Shown here: positions 46,484-55,708 of the stretch, in pieces
How the letters are laid out: the number at the start of each line of letters is the position of its first letter
How positions within the stretch are numbered: position 1 is the first letter of the stretch
Source: Paracoccaceae bacterium
Lineage (GTDB): Bacteria; Pseudomonadota; Alphaproteobacteria; Rhodobacterales; Rhodobacteraceae
DNA length: 64,000 bases
Direction: 5' to 3'
Assembly (NCBI GenBank): GCA_019429405.1
Contig: JAHYIZ010000006.1
Span: forward strand, 1 to 64,000
Program-made: the position numbers and the translations under genes
Notes under the pieces: model-generated
The model's input: the letters and a program-made list of their open reading frames with translations, nothing else
The model's database searches: none
Told to the model about the DNA's origin: nothing

Positions 46484-47704
46484 ATGCGCCTGCTCATCTC
46501 GTTCACGGCGCTGTTCCTCTCGGTGATCTTCGTCCAGCTTGGCTCGGGCGCGGTGGCGCCGCTCGATGCTATTTCCGGCCTTGGCCACGGCTTTTCCAAG
46601 GCTGAGGTCGGCATGCTCGGCTCGGCGCAATTCGTCGGCTTCTTCGTCGGCTGCTGGTGGGCGCCGCGAATGCTGGGCACGGTAGGCCACGCCCGCGCTT
46701 TTGCTGCGTTTTCGGCGATGGGCACCATCGGCATCGCGGCGCACATGATGCTGGTCAATCCGCTCGCCTGGTCAGCCATGCGCATGCTCACCGGGCTTTC
46801 GGTGGCGGGCTGTTACACCATCATCGAGACCTGGCTGCAAGCCAGCGTCACCAATGAAACCCGGGGCCGCGCAAGTGGCGTCTACCGCGTCGTCGATGTG
46901 GGCGCCTCGCTTGGCGCGCAGCTGATGATTGGGGTGCTGACGCCGTCAAGCTACGCCAGCTACAACCTGCTGGCGATCCTGTGCTGCGCCGCGCTGTTGC
47001 CGCTGGCGCTGACCCGCACCCGCGAACCCGAAACACCGCAGGCGCCGCGCCTGCGCCCCGCGATGGCCTGGGCACGTTCGCCGCTGGCGGCGGCGGGGGT
47101 GGTGGTGACCGGTATTACCGGCGCCGCCTTTCGCTTTGTCGGCCCGGTCTATGCCATCGAGGTGGGGCTGGCGCTCGACCAGATCGCGGTGTTTCTGGCG
47201 GTCTATGTGCTCGGCGGCTGGTTTGCGCAACTGCCGGTGGGCTGGCTCGCCGACCGTTACGACCGCCGCTGGGTGCTGATCTGGCTGTCGGTTGCCTCCA
47301 TCGTGGCCTCGGCGCTGACAGTGGCGCTGGCCGGTTCGGGCAGCATGGCCATTTACCTCGCCGCCGGTTTCTTCGGCTTTGCCACACTGCCGATCTATTC
47401 GATCTCGTCGGCGCACGCGCATGACCACGCCACCGCATCCGAACGGGTCGAGCTTTCGGCGGCGCTGCTGTTTCTCTACGCGATCGGCGCCATCGCCTCG
47501 CCCGTGCTGGCCTCGCTGCTGATCGAGGGTTTCGGCCCAGCGTCGATGTTCTGGGCGATTGCGCTGGTGCATCTGGTGCTGGCGGTGTTCGGCCTCTGGC
47601 GCATGGCGCTGCGCCCCGGTCCGCGCCGCCGCCGCCCCTACACATGGATGCCGCGCACCTCGTTCATCGTGGGTCGGCTGTTCGGGCGCGGCCGCGACGA
47701 TTGA
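46484..47704 (+). CDS. MFS transporter
   Basis: 406 residues, twelve predicted helices, major facilitator superfamily (UMF/YcaD-like). It has the loop pattern GWLADRYDRRWVLIW between helices 8 and 9 and GCYTIIETWLQASVTNETRGRASGVYRVVD in the N-terminal half. Substrate unknown. It stands on the plus strand just before the SDR gene (67-base gap). Confidence 0.9.
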   Translation: MRLLISFTALFLSVIFVQLGSGAVAPLDAISGLGHGFSKAEVGMLGSAQFVGFFVGCWWAPRMLGTVGHARAFAAFSAMGTIGIAAHMMLVNPLAWSAMRMLTGLSVAGCYTIIETWLQASVTNETRGRASGVYRVVDVGASLGAQLMIGVLTPSSYASYNLLAILCCAALLPLALTRTREPETPQAPRLRPAMAWARSPLAAAGVVVTGITGAAFRFVGPVYAIEVGLALDQIAVFLAVYVLGGWFAQLPVGWLADRYDRRWVLIWLSVASIVASALTVALAGSGSMAIYLAAGFFGFATLPIYSISSAHAHDHATASERVELSAALLFLYAIGAIASPVLASLLIEGFGPASMFWAIALVHLVLAVFGLWRMALRPGPRRRRPYTWMPRTSFIVGRLFGRGRDD

Positions 47705-47771
47705 CCCTTACCCCGCGCCTTGCGCGCCCCCATATTCCGCGTGGTGCATCAAGAAACCAACGGAGGTCACA

Positions 47772-48525
47772 ATGGATATTCGTTTTTGATGGCAAGGTGG
47801 CACTGGTCACCGGCGCGGGTTCCGGCATCGGGGCGGCGATTGCGCGCGAACTCGCGGCATCAGGGGCCAAGGTCGCGGTTAGCGATATCGACCGCGCCGC
47901 AGCCGACGCCGTGGTGGCCGAGATCGCCACTGCGGGCGGCACTGCGGCGGCTTTCACCTGCAACGTTGCCAGCGCTGGCGCGGTGGCCGAGATGACGACG
48001 GCGGTGGTGGCGCGCTTTGGCGGGCTCAATCTCGTGGTCAACAATGCCGGTATCGGCGGCCCGAGCGCGCCCGTGGGCGATTACCCGCTTGATGGCTGGC
48101 GGCAGGTGATGGGCGTCAACCTCGACGGCGTCTTCTACGGCATGCGCGCAGCACTGCCGCATCTGGTTGCGACGGGCGGCGGCGCCATTGTCAACATCGC
48201 CTCGATCCTTGGCTCGGTGGGCTTTGCCAATGCCCCCGCCTATGTCGCGGCCAAACACGCGCTGGTCGGGCTGACGAAGAACGCGGCGCTCGAATATGCC
48301 ACCGCCGGGGTGCGCGTCAACGCCGTAGGGCCGGGCTTCATTCGCACGCCGCTGCTCGAACTGCTGCCCCCCGAGGCGCTTGACGGCATCGCCGCCATGC
48401 ACGCGCTCAAACGGCTCGGCACCGCCGAAGATGTCGCGGCGCTGGTGCTGTTCCTGCTTTCCGATCAGGCGAGCTTCATCACCGGGTCGTATCATCTGGT
48501 CGATGGCGGCTATACCGCGCAATGA
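47772..48525 (+). CDS. SDR-family oxidoreductase with an out-of-frame start
   Basis: The body (about 246 residues) is a classical short-chain dehydrogenase: cofactor motif VTGAGSGIGAAIARELA, NNAGIGG, the serine in NIASILGS and the YVAAK catalytic pair, then FITGSYHLVDGGYTAQ. The well-placed start ATG at 47772 has GGAGG five bases upstream, but its frame reads MDIRF and stops at TGA (47787-47789). Removing one T from the T5 run (47783-47787) gives MDIRFDGKVALVTGAG, a normal SDR start. So the gene has a one-base frameshift, a sequencing error, or a +1 shift at TTT-TGA. A GTG at 47797 is the only nearby in-frame alternative and lacks a ribosome binding site. Substrate unknown. Confidence 0.8.
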
Positions 48526-48610
48526 ACGATGCAAGGCCAGCGGGCAAACCCTCTGGCCTTGCCCGCACAAGGGCTGTAAACCGCGCTGAAACGGCAACGG
48601 AAGGCGCGCG

Positions 48611-50353
48611 ATGGCCCCGATACGCAAACGGCATCTGATCACCTCGGCAATTCCCTACATCAACGGCATCAAGCACCTGGGCAACCTCGTCGGCAGCCAG
48701 TTGCCCGCCGATCTTTACGCCCGCTACCTGCGGGCGCGTGGGCATGAGGTGATGTTCATCTGCGCCACCGACGAACACGGCACCCCGGCCGAGCTTGCCG
48801 CCGCCAAGGCGGGCAAACCGGTGGCGCAATACTGCGCCGAAATGCATGGCGTGCAGGCCGATCTTGCGCGCGGCTTTCGCCTTTCGTTCGACCATTTCGG
48901 GCGGTCTTCCAGCCCGCGCAACCACGCGCTGACGCAGTATTTCGCCCGCACTCTGGGCGAACAGGGGCTGATCTCGGAAGTCGCTGAAAAACAGGTCTTC
49001 TCGGTCGATGACAACCGCTTTCTGCCCGACCGCTACATCGAGGGCACCTGCCCCAATTGCGGCTATGAACGCGCGCGCGGCGATCAGTGCGAAAACTGCA
49101 CCAAGCAGCTTGACCCCACCGACCTTCTCAACCCGCGCTCGGCCATTTCCGGGTCGACCCGGCTTGAGGTGCGCGAAACCAAGCACCTCTACCTGCGCCA
49201 GCGCAGCCTGAAAGGCGAGATCGCCGCCTGGATCGACAGCAAGACCGACTGGCCGCTGCTGACCACCTCGATTGCGAAAAAGTGGCTGAACGACGGCGAG
49301 GGCCTGCAAGACCGCGGCATCACCCGCGATCTGCACTGGGGCGTGCCCGCGCAGTTTGAAGGCGCGCCGTGGGCCGGCATGGACGGCAAGGTCTTTTACG
49401 TCTGGTTCGACGCACCCATCGAATACATCGGCGCAACCGCCGAATGGGCCGACGCCACCGGGCAAGATGATGCTGCGTGGCAACGCTGGTGGCGCACCGA
49501 CAAGGGCGCGGCTGACGTGACCTATACCGAGTTCATGGGCAAGGATAACGTGCCCTTCCACACGCTCTCGTTCCCCGCCACGATCATCGGCGCCAACCGC
49601 GCCGGTGCGGCGCAGTGGAAGCTGGTCGACTATATCAAGTCGTTCAACTACCTCAACTATGATGGCGGCCAGTTTTCCACCAGCCAGGGTCGCGGCGTGT
49701 TCATGGATCAGGCGCTCAGCCTGCTGCCCGCCGATTACTGGCGCTGGTGGCTCTTGTCCCACGCCCCCGAAAGTGCCGACAGCGAGTTTACCTGGGAGAA
49801 TTTCCAGCAAAGCGTGAACAAGGATCTGGCCGATGTGCTGGGCAACTTCGTTTCCCGCATCACCAAGTTCTGCCGCGGCAAGTTCGGCGAGGCGGTGCCC
49901 GAGGGCGGCAGCTACGGCCCGCAGGAACAGGCGCTGATCGCTGCCGTCACCGAAGGCGTGGCCAGCTATCAGGCATCGATGGATGCCATGTCGGTGCGCC
50001 GCGCGGCACAAGACCTGCGCGCGCTCTGGGTGCTCGGCAACGAATACCTGCAATCGGCAGCGCCCTGGACGGTGTTCAAAACAAACCCGGCGCAAGCCGC
50101 CGCGCAAACCCGCCTGTCGCTGAACCTGGTGCGGCTATACGCGGTGCTCTCGGAACCCTTCATCCCCGATGCCGCCGCCTCGATGCTGGCGGGCATGCAA
50201 ACCGACAACCGCGACTGGCCCGAAGATGTGGCCGAAGCCCTCGCCGCGCTGCCCCCCGGCCATGCCTTCACCACGCCCGAGGTGCTCTTTCGCAAAATCG
50301 CCGACGAAGAGCGCGAAGACTGGCAGAAGCGGTTTTCGGGCATCCGAAGCTAA
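48611..50353 (+). CDS. metG: methionine--tRNA ligase
   Basis: 580 residues, class I. It has the HIGH-type motif HLGNLVGS in [11 protein letters not shown], zinc-type cysteines ([17 protein letters not shown]), [13 protein letters not shown] and [11 protein letters not shown]. The usual KMSKS site reads [11 protein letters not shown] here, with neither lysine. No C-terminal dimerisation domain is evident. GGAAGG precedes the ATG. Lies 85 bases after the SDR gene. Confidence 0.96.
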   Translation: MAPIRKRHLITSAIPYINGIKHLGNLVGSQLPADLYARYLRARGHEVMFICATDEHGTPAELAAAKAGKPVAQYCAEMHGVQADLARGFRLSFDHFGRSSSPRNHALTQYFARTLGEQGLISEVAEKQVFSVDDNRFLPDRYIEGTCPNCGYERARGDQCENCTKQLDPTDLLNPRSAISGSTRLEVRETKHLYLRQRSLKGEIAAWIDSKTDWPLLTTSIAKKWLNDGEGLQDRGITRDLHWGVPAQFEGAPWAGMDGKVFYVWFDAPIEYIGATAEWADATGQDDAAWQRWWRTDKGAADVTYTEFMGKDNVPFHTLSFPATIIGANRAGAAQWKLVDYIKSFNYLNYDGGQFSTSQGRGVFMDQALSLLPADYWRWWLLSHAPESADSEFTWENFQQSVNKDLADVLGNFVSRITKFCRGKFGEAVPEGGSYGPQEQALIAAVTEGVASYQASMDAMSVRRAAQDLRALWVLGNEYLQSAAPWTVFKTNPAQAAAQTRLSLNLVRLYAVLSEPFIPDAAASMLAGMQTDNRDWPEDVAEALAALPPGHAFTTPEVLFRKIADEEREDWQKRFSGIRS

Positions 50354-50407
50354 GCCGGGGGTTTTGCACCCCCGGACCCCCGCAGGGTATTTATGCGAAA
50401 GAGAAGC
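50353..50407 (-). repeat. REP-like element, minus-facing member of an inverted pair
   Basis: On the minus strand TTTCGCATAAATACCCTGCG leads into a CCGGGGGT/ACCCCCGG hairpin. It faces the plus-oriented copy 25 bases away. Confidence 0.75.
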
Positions 50408-50430
50408 CGCTAGACGCGGCCTCGCCTTGA

Positions 50431-50489
50431 CATCTTCATCGCGCAAATACCCTCGGGGGGTCCGGGGGGCAGACAGCCCCCCGGCTTTG
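50431..50489 (+). repeat. REP-like element, plus-facing member of an inverted pair
   Basis: CTTCATCGCGCAAATACCCT leads into CGGGGGG, then a CCGGGGGGC/GCCCCCCGG hairpin with an AGACA loop. Together with the preceding copy it fills the gap between convergent metG and csp. Confidence 0.75.
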
Positions 50490-50498
50490 TGCAAACGA

Positions 50499-50528
50499 AA
50501 ACGGGGCGGGCTTTCGCCCACCCCGTTT
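50499..50528 (-). terminator. terminator of the second cold-shock gene
   Basis: On the minus strand AAACGGGGTGGGC and GCCCGCCCCGTTT form 13 pairs (one G-U) around a GAAA tetraloop, and the second arm runs into TTTTCGTTTG. It follows the csp stop by 20 bases. Confidence 0.85.
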
Positions 50529-50548
50529 CAATCCGTCAGTGCCCGAAA

Positions 50549-50755
50549 TCAGGCCAGCGCGAGGTTGGTGGCCGATTCACGGCCGTCGCGGCTGGTTTCG
50601 ATGTCGAAGGTCACTTTCTGACCGTCATTCAGCGCACGGATGCCGGCGCGCTCAACGGCCGAAATGTGCACGAACACGTCCTTGTTGCCGCCATCGGGGG
50701 CAATAAAACCGAAACCTTTGGTGGTGTTGAACCATTTCACGGAGCCAGTAGCCAT
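50549..50755 (-). CDS. cold-shock protein, second paralogue
   Basis: 68 residues, start [20 protein letters not shown], with RNP1 KGFGFI and RNP2 VFVHI. It differs from the 41-kb paralogue mainly in the C-terminal third. The ATG at 50755 is the family start. Its leader lies in the 304-base gap to the divergent arginase gene. Confidence 0.96.
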   Translation of the reverse strand: MATGSVKWFNTTKGFGFIAPDGGNKDVFVHISAVERAGIRALNDGQKVTFDIETSRDGRESATNLALA

Positions 50756-50903
50756 CGTGATATCTCCTTCAAAATGCCACCCACACAATTGCGGCGGCCC
50801 GGCTCAGTCAGTGCAGAATCGAAAGACTGGCCGATGAAGGTTACAGTGTCGATCAGATAACATCGCCCGGCACATATGGGCGAGGTGCTGCGAAAACTCA
50901 AGG

Positions 50904-51009
50904 GGTTTACGCACACCGCCGCAAAATCGCGTCAGCTGGCCCGATCCGCCAGATTGGCACATTCGCCCGCCGTATCGCCCGGTCTGACCCGGATTTTGCC
51001 GCGTAAACC
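50904..51009. repeat. interrupted inverted repeat before the arginase gene
   Basis: GGTTTACGC (50904-50912) plus GCAAAATC (50921-50928) recur in inverted orientation as GATTTTGC-C-GCGTAAACC (50992-51009). The left copy has eight bases between its two blocks and the right copy one. The right arm ends about 50 bases before the rocF start. This gap (50756-51059) also holds the csp leader; no promoter is certain. Confidence 0.5.
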
Positions 51010-51059
51010 GGCTTTTCTCTGGCAGTCTTTGCGGCCATGCTGCGGCAAAGGGGAACATC

Positions 51060-51986
51060 ATGAAACGACACTGCATTCTGATCGGCGCGCCGGTCGATAA
51101 TGGGCAGCGGCATGCGGGCTGCCTGATGGGGCCCGCAGCCTACCGCGTGGCCGGGCTGGCCACCACACTGTCCGATCTGGGCCACACCGTCGCTGACCAT
51201 GGCGATGTGCAGCCCGCACCGCCGCGCCCGCTGGAATGCTCCAACCCCGCCGTGCACCATCTTGGCGAGATCGTTGCCTGGACCGAGGCACTGGCCGTGG
51301 CGGCGCGCGCAGGCATGGCCGCGGGGTTCCCGATCTTTCTGGGCGGCGACCATGCGCTTTCGCTTGGCACCGTTTCGGGGGTTGCCGCGCATGCCAAGGC
51401 TGCGGGGCGGCCGCTCTTTGTGCTCTGGCTCGATGCGCACACCGATTTTCACAGCGTCGAATCCACGCAAAGCGGCAACCTGCACGGCACGCCCATGGCC
51501 TATATTGCGGGGCGCGAGGGGTTTGCGCCGTTTCCGCCGTTTCCCGCCCCGGTGCCGGGCGAAAACATCTGCATGTTCGGCATCCGCTCGGTTGACCCAG
51601 CCGAGCATGACGCGCTCGTGTCGCGCGAGATCGAGATCAACGACATGCGCGTGCTTGATGAGCGCGGCATCATCGCGCCCCTGCGCGAGTTTCTGCACCG
51701 GGTGGTGGCAGCGGGTGGGTTGCTGCATGTCTCGCTTGATGTCGATTTTCTTGACCCCGCCATTGCCCCCGCCGTGGGCACCACTGTGCCCGGCGGCACC
51801 ACCTTTCGCGAGGCGCATCTGGTGATGGAGCTGTTGCACGAATCTGGCCTTGTCAGTTCGCTCGATCTGGTTGAGCTGAACCCCTTTCTCGATGACCGGG
51901 GCCGCACCGCGCGGCTGATGGTGGACCTTGTGGGCAGCCTGATGGGCCGCAAGGTATTCGACCGCCCGACACGGGGCTTTGCATGA
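51060..51986 (+). CDS. rocF: arginase
   Basis: 308 residues, ureohydrolase fold. Manganese ligands lie in [23 protein letters not shown] and SLDVDFLDP, and [10 protein letters not shown] is conserved. It hydrolyses arginine to ornithine and urea. Overlaps the ornithine cyclodeaminase start (ATGA), so the two are coupled and together convert arginine to proline. Confidence 0.97.
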   Translation: MKRHCILIGAPVDNGQRHAGCLMGPAAYRVAGLATTLSDLGHTVADHGDVQPAPPRPLECSNPAVHHLGEIVAWTEALAVAARAGMAAGFPIFLGGDHALSLGTVSGVAAHAKAAGRPLFVLWLDAHTDFHSVESTQSGNLHGTPMAYIAGREGFAPFPPFPAPVPGENICMFGIRSVDPAEHDALVSREIEINDMRVLDERGIIAPLREFLHRVVAAGGLLHVSLDVDFLDPAIAPAVGTTVPGGTTFREAHLVMELLHESGLVSSLDLVELNPFLDDRGRTARLMVDLVGSLMGRKVFDRPTRGFA

Positions 51987-53026
51987 CCGCGCCTTCGCGT
52001 CTGGCGCTGGTGCCGTTCGTTTCGGTCGCCAACATGATGCGCCTCGTGCATCACATCGGGCTGGAGCGGGTGTTGGTGGAACTGGCCGCCGAGGTCGAGG
52101 CCGATTTTCGCCGCTGGCCCGAGTTTGACAAGACGCCGCGCGTGGCCTCGCACAGCGCCGTGGGGGTGATCGAGTTGATGCCCACATCGGATGGCGAAAC
52201 CTACGGTTTCAAATACGTCAACGGCCACCCCAAGAACATGCGCGAGGGGCTGCAAACTGTTACCGCCTTCGGGCTTCTGGCCGATGTCGCGACCGGCTAC
52301 CCGTTGTTGCTCAGCGAAATGACCCTGCTCACGGCGTTGCGCACCGCCGCCACCTCGGCCATGGCGGCAAAATGGCTGGCGCCAAAGGGGGCGCGGGTGA
52401 TGGCGCTGATCGGTAACGGCGCGCAGTCCGAATTTCAGGCGCTGGCGTTCAAGGCGATTTGCGGCATTGCCGAGGTGCGGCTTTACGATATCGACCCTGC
52501 CGCCACCGCCAAATGCGCGGCCAATCTGGCCGGGTCAGGGCTGCGGGTGGTGCCCTGCCGCAGCGCCGAGGCGGCTATCGAAGGCGCGCAGATCATCACC
52601 ACCTGCACCGCCGACAAGGCCTATGCCACGATCCTTTCCGACAACATGGTGGGCGCCGGGGTGCACCTGAACGCCATCGGCGGCGATTGCCCCGGCAAGA
52701 CGGAACTGGCGCCGGGCATATTGGCGCGGTCGTCGGTGTTTGTCGAATACCCCGACCAGACGCGGATCGAAGGCGAGATCCAGCAGATGCCTGCGGATTT
52801 TCCCGTTACCGAACTTTGGCAGGTGATCACCGGGCAGGCGCCGGGGCGGCAAAGCGCGGCGCAGGTGACACTGTTCGACGGCGTCGGCTTTGCGATCGAA
52901 GATTTCGCGGCGCTGCGCTATGTGCTTGGTCGGCTCAAAGGCACCGGGTTTTACGACGAACTGGACATGATCGCCGACCCTGACGAGCCGCGCGACCTAT
53001 ACGGCATGCTGATGCGGGCGGGGTAA
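51983..53026 (+). CDS. ornithine cyclodeaminase
   Basis: 347 residues, OCD/mu-crystallin family. The NAD-binding stretch is [16 protein letters not shown], and [22 protein letters not shown] with [21 protein letters not shown] forms the substrate part. It converts ornithine to proline with loss of ammonia. Directly follows arginase; PutA, which would oxidise the proline, lies 2.7 kb downstream. Confidence 0.95.
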   Translation: MTAPSRLALVPFVSVANMMRLVHHIGLERVLVELAAEVEADFRRWPEFDKTPRVASHSAVGVIELMPTSDGETYGFKYVNGHPKNMREGLQTVTAFGLLADVATGYPLLLSEMTLLTALRTAATSAMAAKWLAPKGARVMALIGNGAQSEFQALAFKAICGIAEVRLYDIDPAATAKCAANLAGSGLRVVPCRSAEAAIEGAQIITTCTADKAYATILSDNMVGAGVHLNAIGGDCPGKTELAPGILARSSVFVEYPDQTRIEGEIQQMPADFPVTELWQVITGQAPGRQSAAQVTLFDGVGFAIEDFAALRYVLGRLKGTGFYDELDMIADPDEPRDLYGMLMRAG

Positions 53027-53138
53027 GGGGGGCCTTGAGGGCCGGACCAGCAAAGGTCCGGTGGACCTTTGCCCGGCCCGATTGCCTGAAGCCGCAGGGC
53101 GCAAGGCAAGTGGCTTTCGGTTAGCCCGGTCAGCGGTA

Positions 53139-53205
53139 ATCGGGCCGCGACTGCCTGGGCGGGCGCGTTTTCGCGCCTGCCGGGGGCAGGCAGGCGCGGC
53201 CCGAT
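53139..53205. repeat. 67-base nested hairpin in a palindrome-dense gap
   Basis: Outer arms ATCGGGCCGCG and CGCGGCCCGAT, middle arms CTGCCTG and CAGGCAG, and inner arms GGCGGGCGCG and CGCGCCTGCC around TTTT form one nested structure with small mismatches. Neighbours in the 53027-53347 gap are GCAAAGGTCC-GGT-GGACCTTTGC (about 53050-53072), GATTTGC/GCAAATC (53203-53221), GCGGCT/AGCCGC and CCCTTA/TAAGGG. No gene is visible here. Confidence 0.7.
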
Positions 53206-53326
53206 TTGCTCGGGGCAAATCGGGCAAGATCAAGCGGCTTTGACAGCCGCCCCTGTCACGCCAAAACCCTTAACAAATCGCTAAGGGAATTTGCGAATAG
53301 AAGCGAAATCAAAGTCTTACGTCGCA

Positions 53327-53340
53327 TAACACGCGTGTTA
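53327..53340. repeat. 14-base perfect palindrome after gabT
   Basis: TAACACGCGTGTTA, eight bases beyond the gabT stop. It may be a weak terminator or a protein site; no T-run follows on the minus strand. Confidence 0.4.
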
Positions 53341-53347
53341 CGGGGCC

Positions 53348-54616
53348 CTACCCCCGCGCCGCCAGCATCGAGGCCTCTAGGATATCCAGCGCCTCGTCAA
53401 ACACTGCGTCAGGGATCGTCAACGGCGCCAAAAAGCGGATGACGTTGCCGTATACCCCGCAGGTCAGCAGAATCAGCCCACGCTTCAAGGCTTCTTCGCG
53501 CACCCGGTTGGTAAAGGCCGGGTTTGACTCGGCCTTGCCCGCCAGGTTGAACTCGACAGCGTTCATGAAGCCGGGACCGCGGATGTCGACGATTTCCGGC
53601 ACCATTTCGCGCATCCCCGCCAGCCGTTGCTTCAGCCGCTGGCCCATCCGGGTGGCGCGCTCACACAGCTGCTCATCCTCGATCACGTCCAGCACCGCAT
53701 GCGCCGCAGCGACGCTCAACGGGTTGCCCGCGTAGGTGCCGCCAAGGCCGCCGGGGTTGGGGCTGTCCATGATCTCGGCGCGCCCGGTGACCGCCGATAT
53801 CGGCAGGCCGCCGCCCAGCCCCTTGGCCATGCAGGTAATGTCGGCCGCGACCCCGTGGTGCTCCATTGCGAACATCTTGCCGGTGCGGGCAAAGCCGGTC
53901 TGCACCTCGTCGGCGATCAGCACGATGCCGTGCGCATCGCAGACCTTGCGCAGCGCGGCCATGAAGCCTGCAGGCGCCTCGTAAAACCCGCCCTCGCCCT
54001 GCACCGGCTCGACAATGATCGCGGCGACACGGGTGGGTTCGAGATCGGCCTTGAAGAGGCGGTCGAGTGCGGCCAGCGCATCTGCGGTCGAGGTGCCGTG
54101 CAGTTCGATCGGAAACGGCAGGTGCCACACGTCGCCCATCATCGGCCCGAACCCCGCCTTGTAGGGCTGCACCTTGCCGGTCAGCGCCATGCCCATAAAG
54201 GTGCGGCCATGAAAGCCGCCCGCAAAGGCCACGATGGCCGACCGCCCGGTGTAATGCCGCGCAATCTTCACCGCGTTTTCCACCGCCTCGGCGCCGGTGG
54301 TGGCGAAGATGGTTTTCTTCGCGAAGTCGCCCGGCAAGAGGCCATTCAGCCGCTCGGCCAGTGCCACATAATTCTCGTAAGGCACGACCTGATGGCAGGT
54401 GTGGGTGAAACGGTCGAGCTGCGCCTTGACCGCCGCGATCACGCGCGGGTGGCGGTGCCCGGTGTTGACCACCGCGATGCCCGCCGCAAAGTCGATGTAG
54501 CGGTTGCCCTCTTTGTCCCAGATCTCGGCATTCTCGGCGCGATCAGCATAGATCTGCGTGGTCATGCCGACGCCCTTGGCGATGGCGGCGTTCTTGCGGT
54601 CGGTCAGGCTGGTCAT
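53348..54616 (-). CDS. gabT: 4-aminobutyrate aminotransferase family, GabT-type
   Basis: 422 residues, class III PLP aminotransferase. It has IDFAAGIAVVNTGHRHPRV, ATTGAEAVENAVKIAR, FAGGFHGRTFMGMALTGK, VQGEGGFYEAP, ADEVQTGFARTG and the PLP lysine in CMAKGLGGGLP. It most likely transfers the amino group of GABA to 2-oxoglutarate; ornithine, putrescine-derived or 5-aminovalerate donors are possible, given the arginine/proline neighbours. The ATG at 54616 has GGAGG five bases upstream; ORF sequence beyond it is not conserved. Confidence 0.92.
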   Translation of the reverse strand: MTSLTDRKNAAIAKGVGMTTQIYADRAENAEIWDKEGNRYIDFAAGIAVVNTGHRHPRVIAAVKAQLDRFTHTCHQVVPYENYVALAERLNGLLPGDFAKKTIFATTGAEAVENAVKIARHYTGRSAIVAFAGGFHGRTFMGMALTGKVQPYKAGFGPMMGDVWHLPFPIELHGTSTADALAALDRLFKADLEPTRVAAIIVEPVQGEGGFYEAPAGFMAALRKVCDAHGIVLIADEVQTGFARTGKMFAMEHHGVAADITCMAKGLGGGLPISAVTGRAEIMDSPNPGGLGGTYAGNPLSVAAAHAVLDVIEDEQLCERATRMGQRLKQRLAGMREMVPEIVDIRGPGFMNAVEFNLAGKAESNPAFTNRVREEALKRGLILLTCGVYGNVIRFLAPLTIPDAVFDEALDILEASMLAARG

Positions 54617-54748
54617 GGCTTCCTCCGATTCGGTGCTTGCGCCTTTTTGCCGGGTTTTTGCGCGCCGCGATAGGTTGCACGACGTTGTTTCGGCTTGGAG
54701 GCGCCGCGCCACAAGCGCATACTGCGCCGCAGTCTTGCGGAGCATCAC

Positions 54749-55144
54749 ATGAAACCTGTTCTTGTCGCGTTCGTGGCACTGGGGCTTGCCAGCCCGATTC
54801 TTGCCGATCCTTTCGCAGCCCTGCCCGTTGGCGGGGCGTGGCGGGTGACCGCGATTGCGGGCGAAGCGCTGCCCGCCAATGCCGAAATCACGCTGGCGCG
54901 GCCAAGCGCAGGGCTGCTTGCCGGCACGGTGATCTGCAACCAGTATTCGCGCGAGGTAAGTGCTGCGGGCGAAACGCTGGTGGTAGGCGGGCTGACCACC
55001 ACCAAGATGCTCTGCGATGTCGAGCTCTTCAAGTTCGAGTTCAGTTTCAACGACCTCTTGGGCAAGGTCGATGCCGTGCGCGCGGCGGGTGCCGGCATCG
55101 AAATGCTTTCGGGCGGCACGGCGGTGATCAGCGCGGCGAAATAG
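54749..55144 (+). CDS. exported META/HslJ-domain protein
   Basis: 131 residues: a signal peptide (VLVAFVALGLASPILA) and a META-type body (GGAWRVTAIAGEALPANAEITLA, GTVICNQYSREV, TTTKMLCDVEL, EMLSGGTAVIS). Related proteins (HslJ) are periplasmic or outer-membrane associated and linked to stress. Its last 17 bases overlap the convergent regulator gene. Divergent from gabT. Confidence 0.8.
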   Translation: MKPVLVAFVALGLASPILADPFAALPVGGAWRVTAIAGEALPANAEITLARPSAGLLAGTVICNQYSREVSAAGETLVVGGLTTTKMLCDVELFKFEFSFNDLLGKVDAVRAAGAGIEMLSGGTAVISAAK

Positions 55145-55604
55145 GGCCCGCCTCTTTCACCGCCTCCATCGCCACATAGGTTGAGGTGGCGGCAACATGG
55201 GGCAGGGTCGAGATGCGCTCGGCCATAACCCTGCGATAGGCCGCAATATCGGTGGTGCGAACCTTCAGAAGGTAGTCAAAGCCGCCCGCGATCATGTGGC
55301 ATTCCTCAATTTCCGGCACCGCGCGCACGGCGCGGTTGAAGGCTTGCAACGCCGCTTCACGGGTGTCGGAAAGCCGCACCTCGACAAAGGCCACATGCGC
55401 CAGCCCCATGCGGATCGGGCTGAGAATGGCGCGGTAGCCCGCGATCACCCCTGCCGCCTCCAGCCGTTTGACCCGCGCCTGCACGGGTGATTTCGTCAGA
55501 CCCACGCGGCGGGCAAGCTCGGTTGCCGTGATGCGGCCATCGGCTGCCAGTGCAGCAACAATGGCGCTATCGAAGCGGTCCAGATCGACCGGGCCTTTTG
55601 GCAT
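55128..55604 (-). CDS. putR: Lrp/AsnC family regulator, probable PutR
   Basis: 158 residues. The N-terminal helix-turn-helix (LDRFDSAIVAALAADGRITATELARRVGLTKSPVQARVKRLE) is followed by a RAM ligand domain (CHMIAGGFDYLLKVRTTDIAAYRRVM). It is divergent from putA, as PutR is in Rhodobacter capsulatus and relatives, where it activates putA in response to proline. The ATG at 55604 is the family-like start (MPKGPVDLDRFD). The symbol rests on position. Confidence 0.85.
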   Translation of the reverse strand: MPKGPVDLDRFDSAIVAALAADGRITATELARRVGLTKSPVQARVKRLEAAGVIAGYRAILSPIRMGLAHVAFVEVRLSDTREAALQAFNRAVRAVPEIEECHMIAGGFDYLLKVRTTDIAAYRRVMAERISTLPHVAATSTYVAMEAVKEAGPISPR

Positions 55605-55708
55605 GTATTTACCCCCAAGATTGGTCGTTTCGGCTGCTTTATCAGAAAGATCGGGCCGAATGGCTGGCAGATTGCCACTATCATGGGGCAAACGCAAGGG
55701 AGCAGCCG
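55605..55708 (+). promoter_or_regulatory. putR-putA divergent control region
   Basis: 104 bases between the two divergent starts. It contains TTCGGC and GCCGAA as inverted arms around CTTTATCAGAAAGATC (about 55628-55660), the type of loosely symmetric AT-centred site Lrp proteins bind. Exact operators cannot be defined by eye. Confidence 0.4.

Noticed and set aside
53327-53340. The palindrome TAACACGCGTGTTA as a dif or attachment site
   Set aside because: It does not match the dif consensus, has no paired copy, and no integrase is present.
54722-54732. A CTGC-GCC-GCAG match to the PhaR core before the META-domain gene
   Set aside because: About two such cores are expected by chance in 64 kb, and no PHA gene is near.
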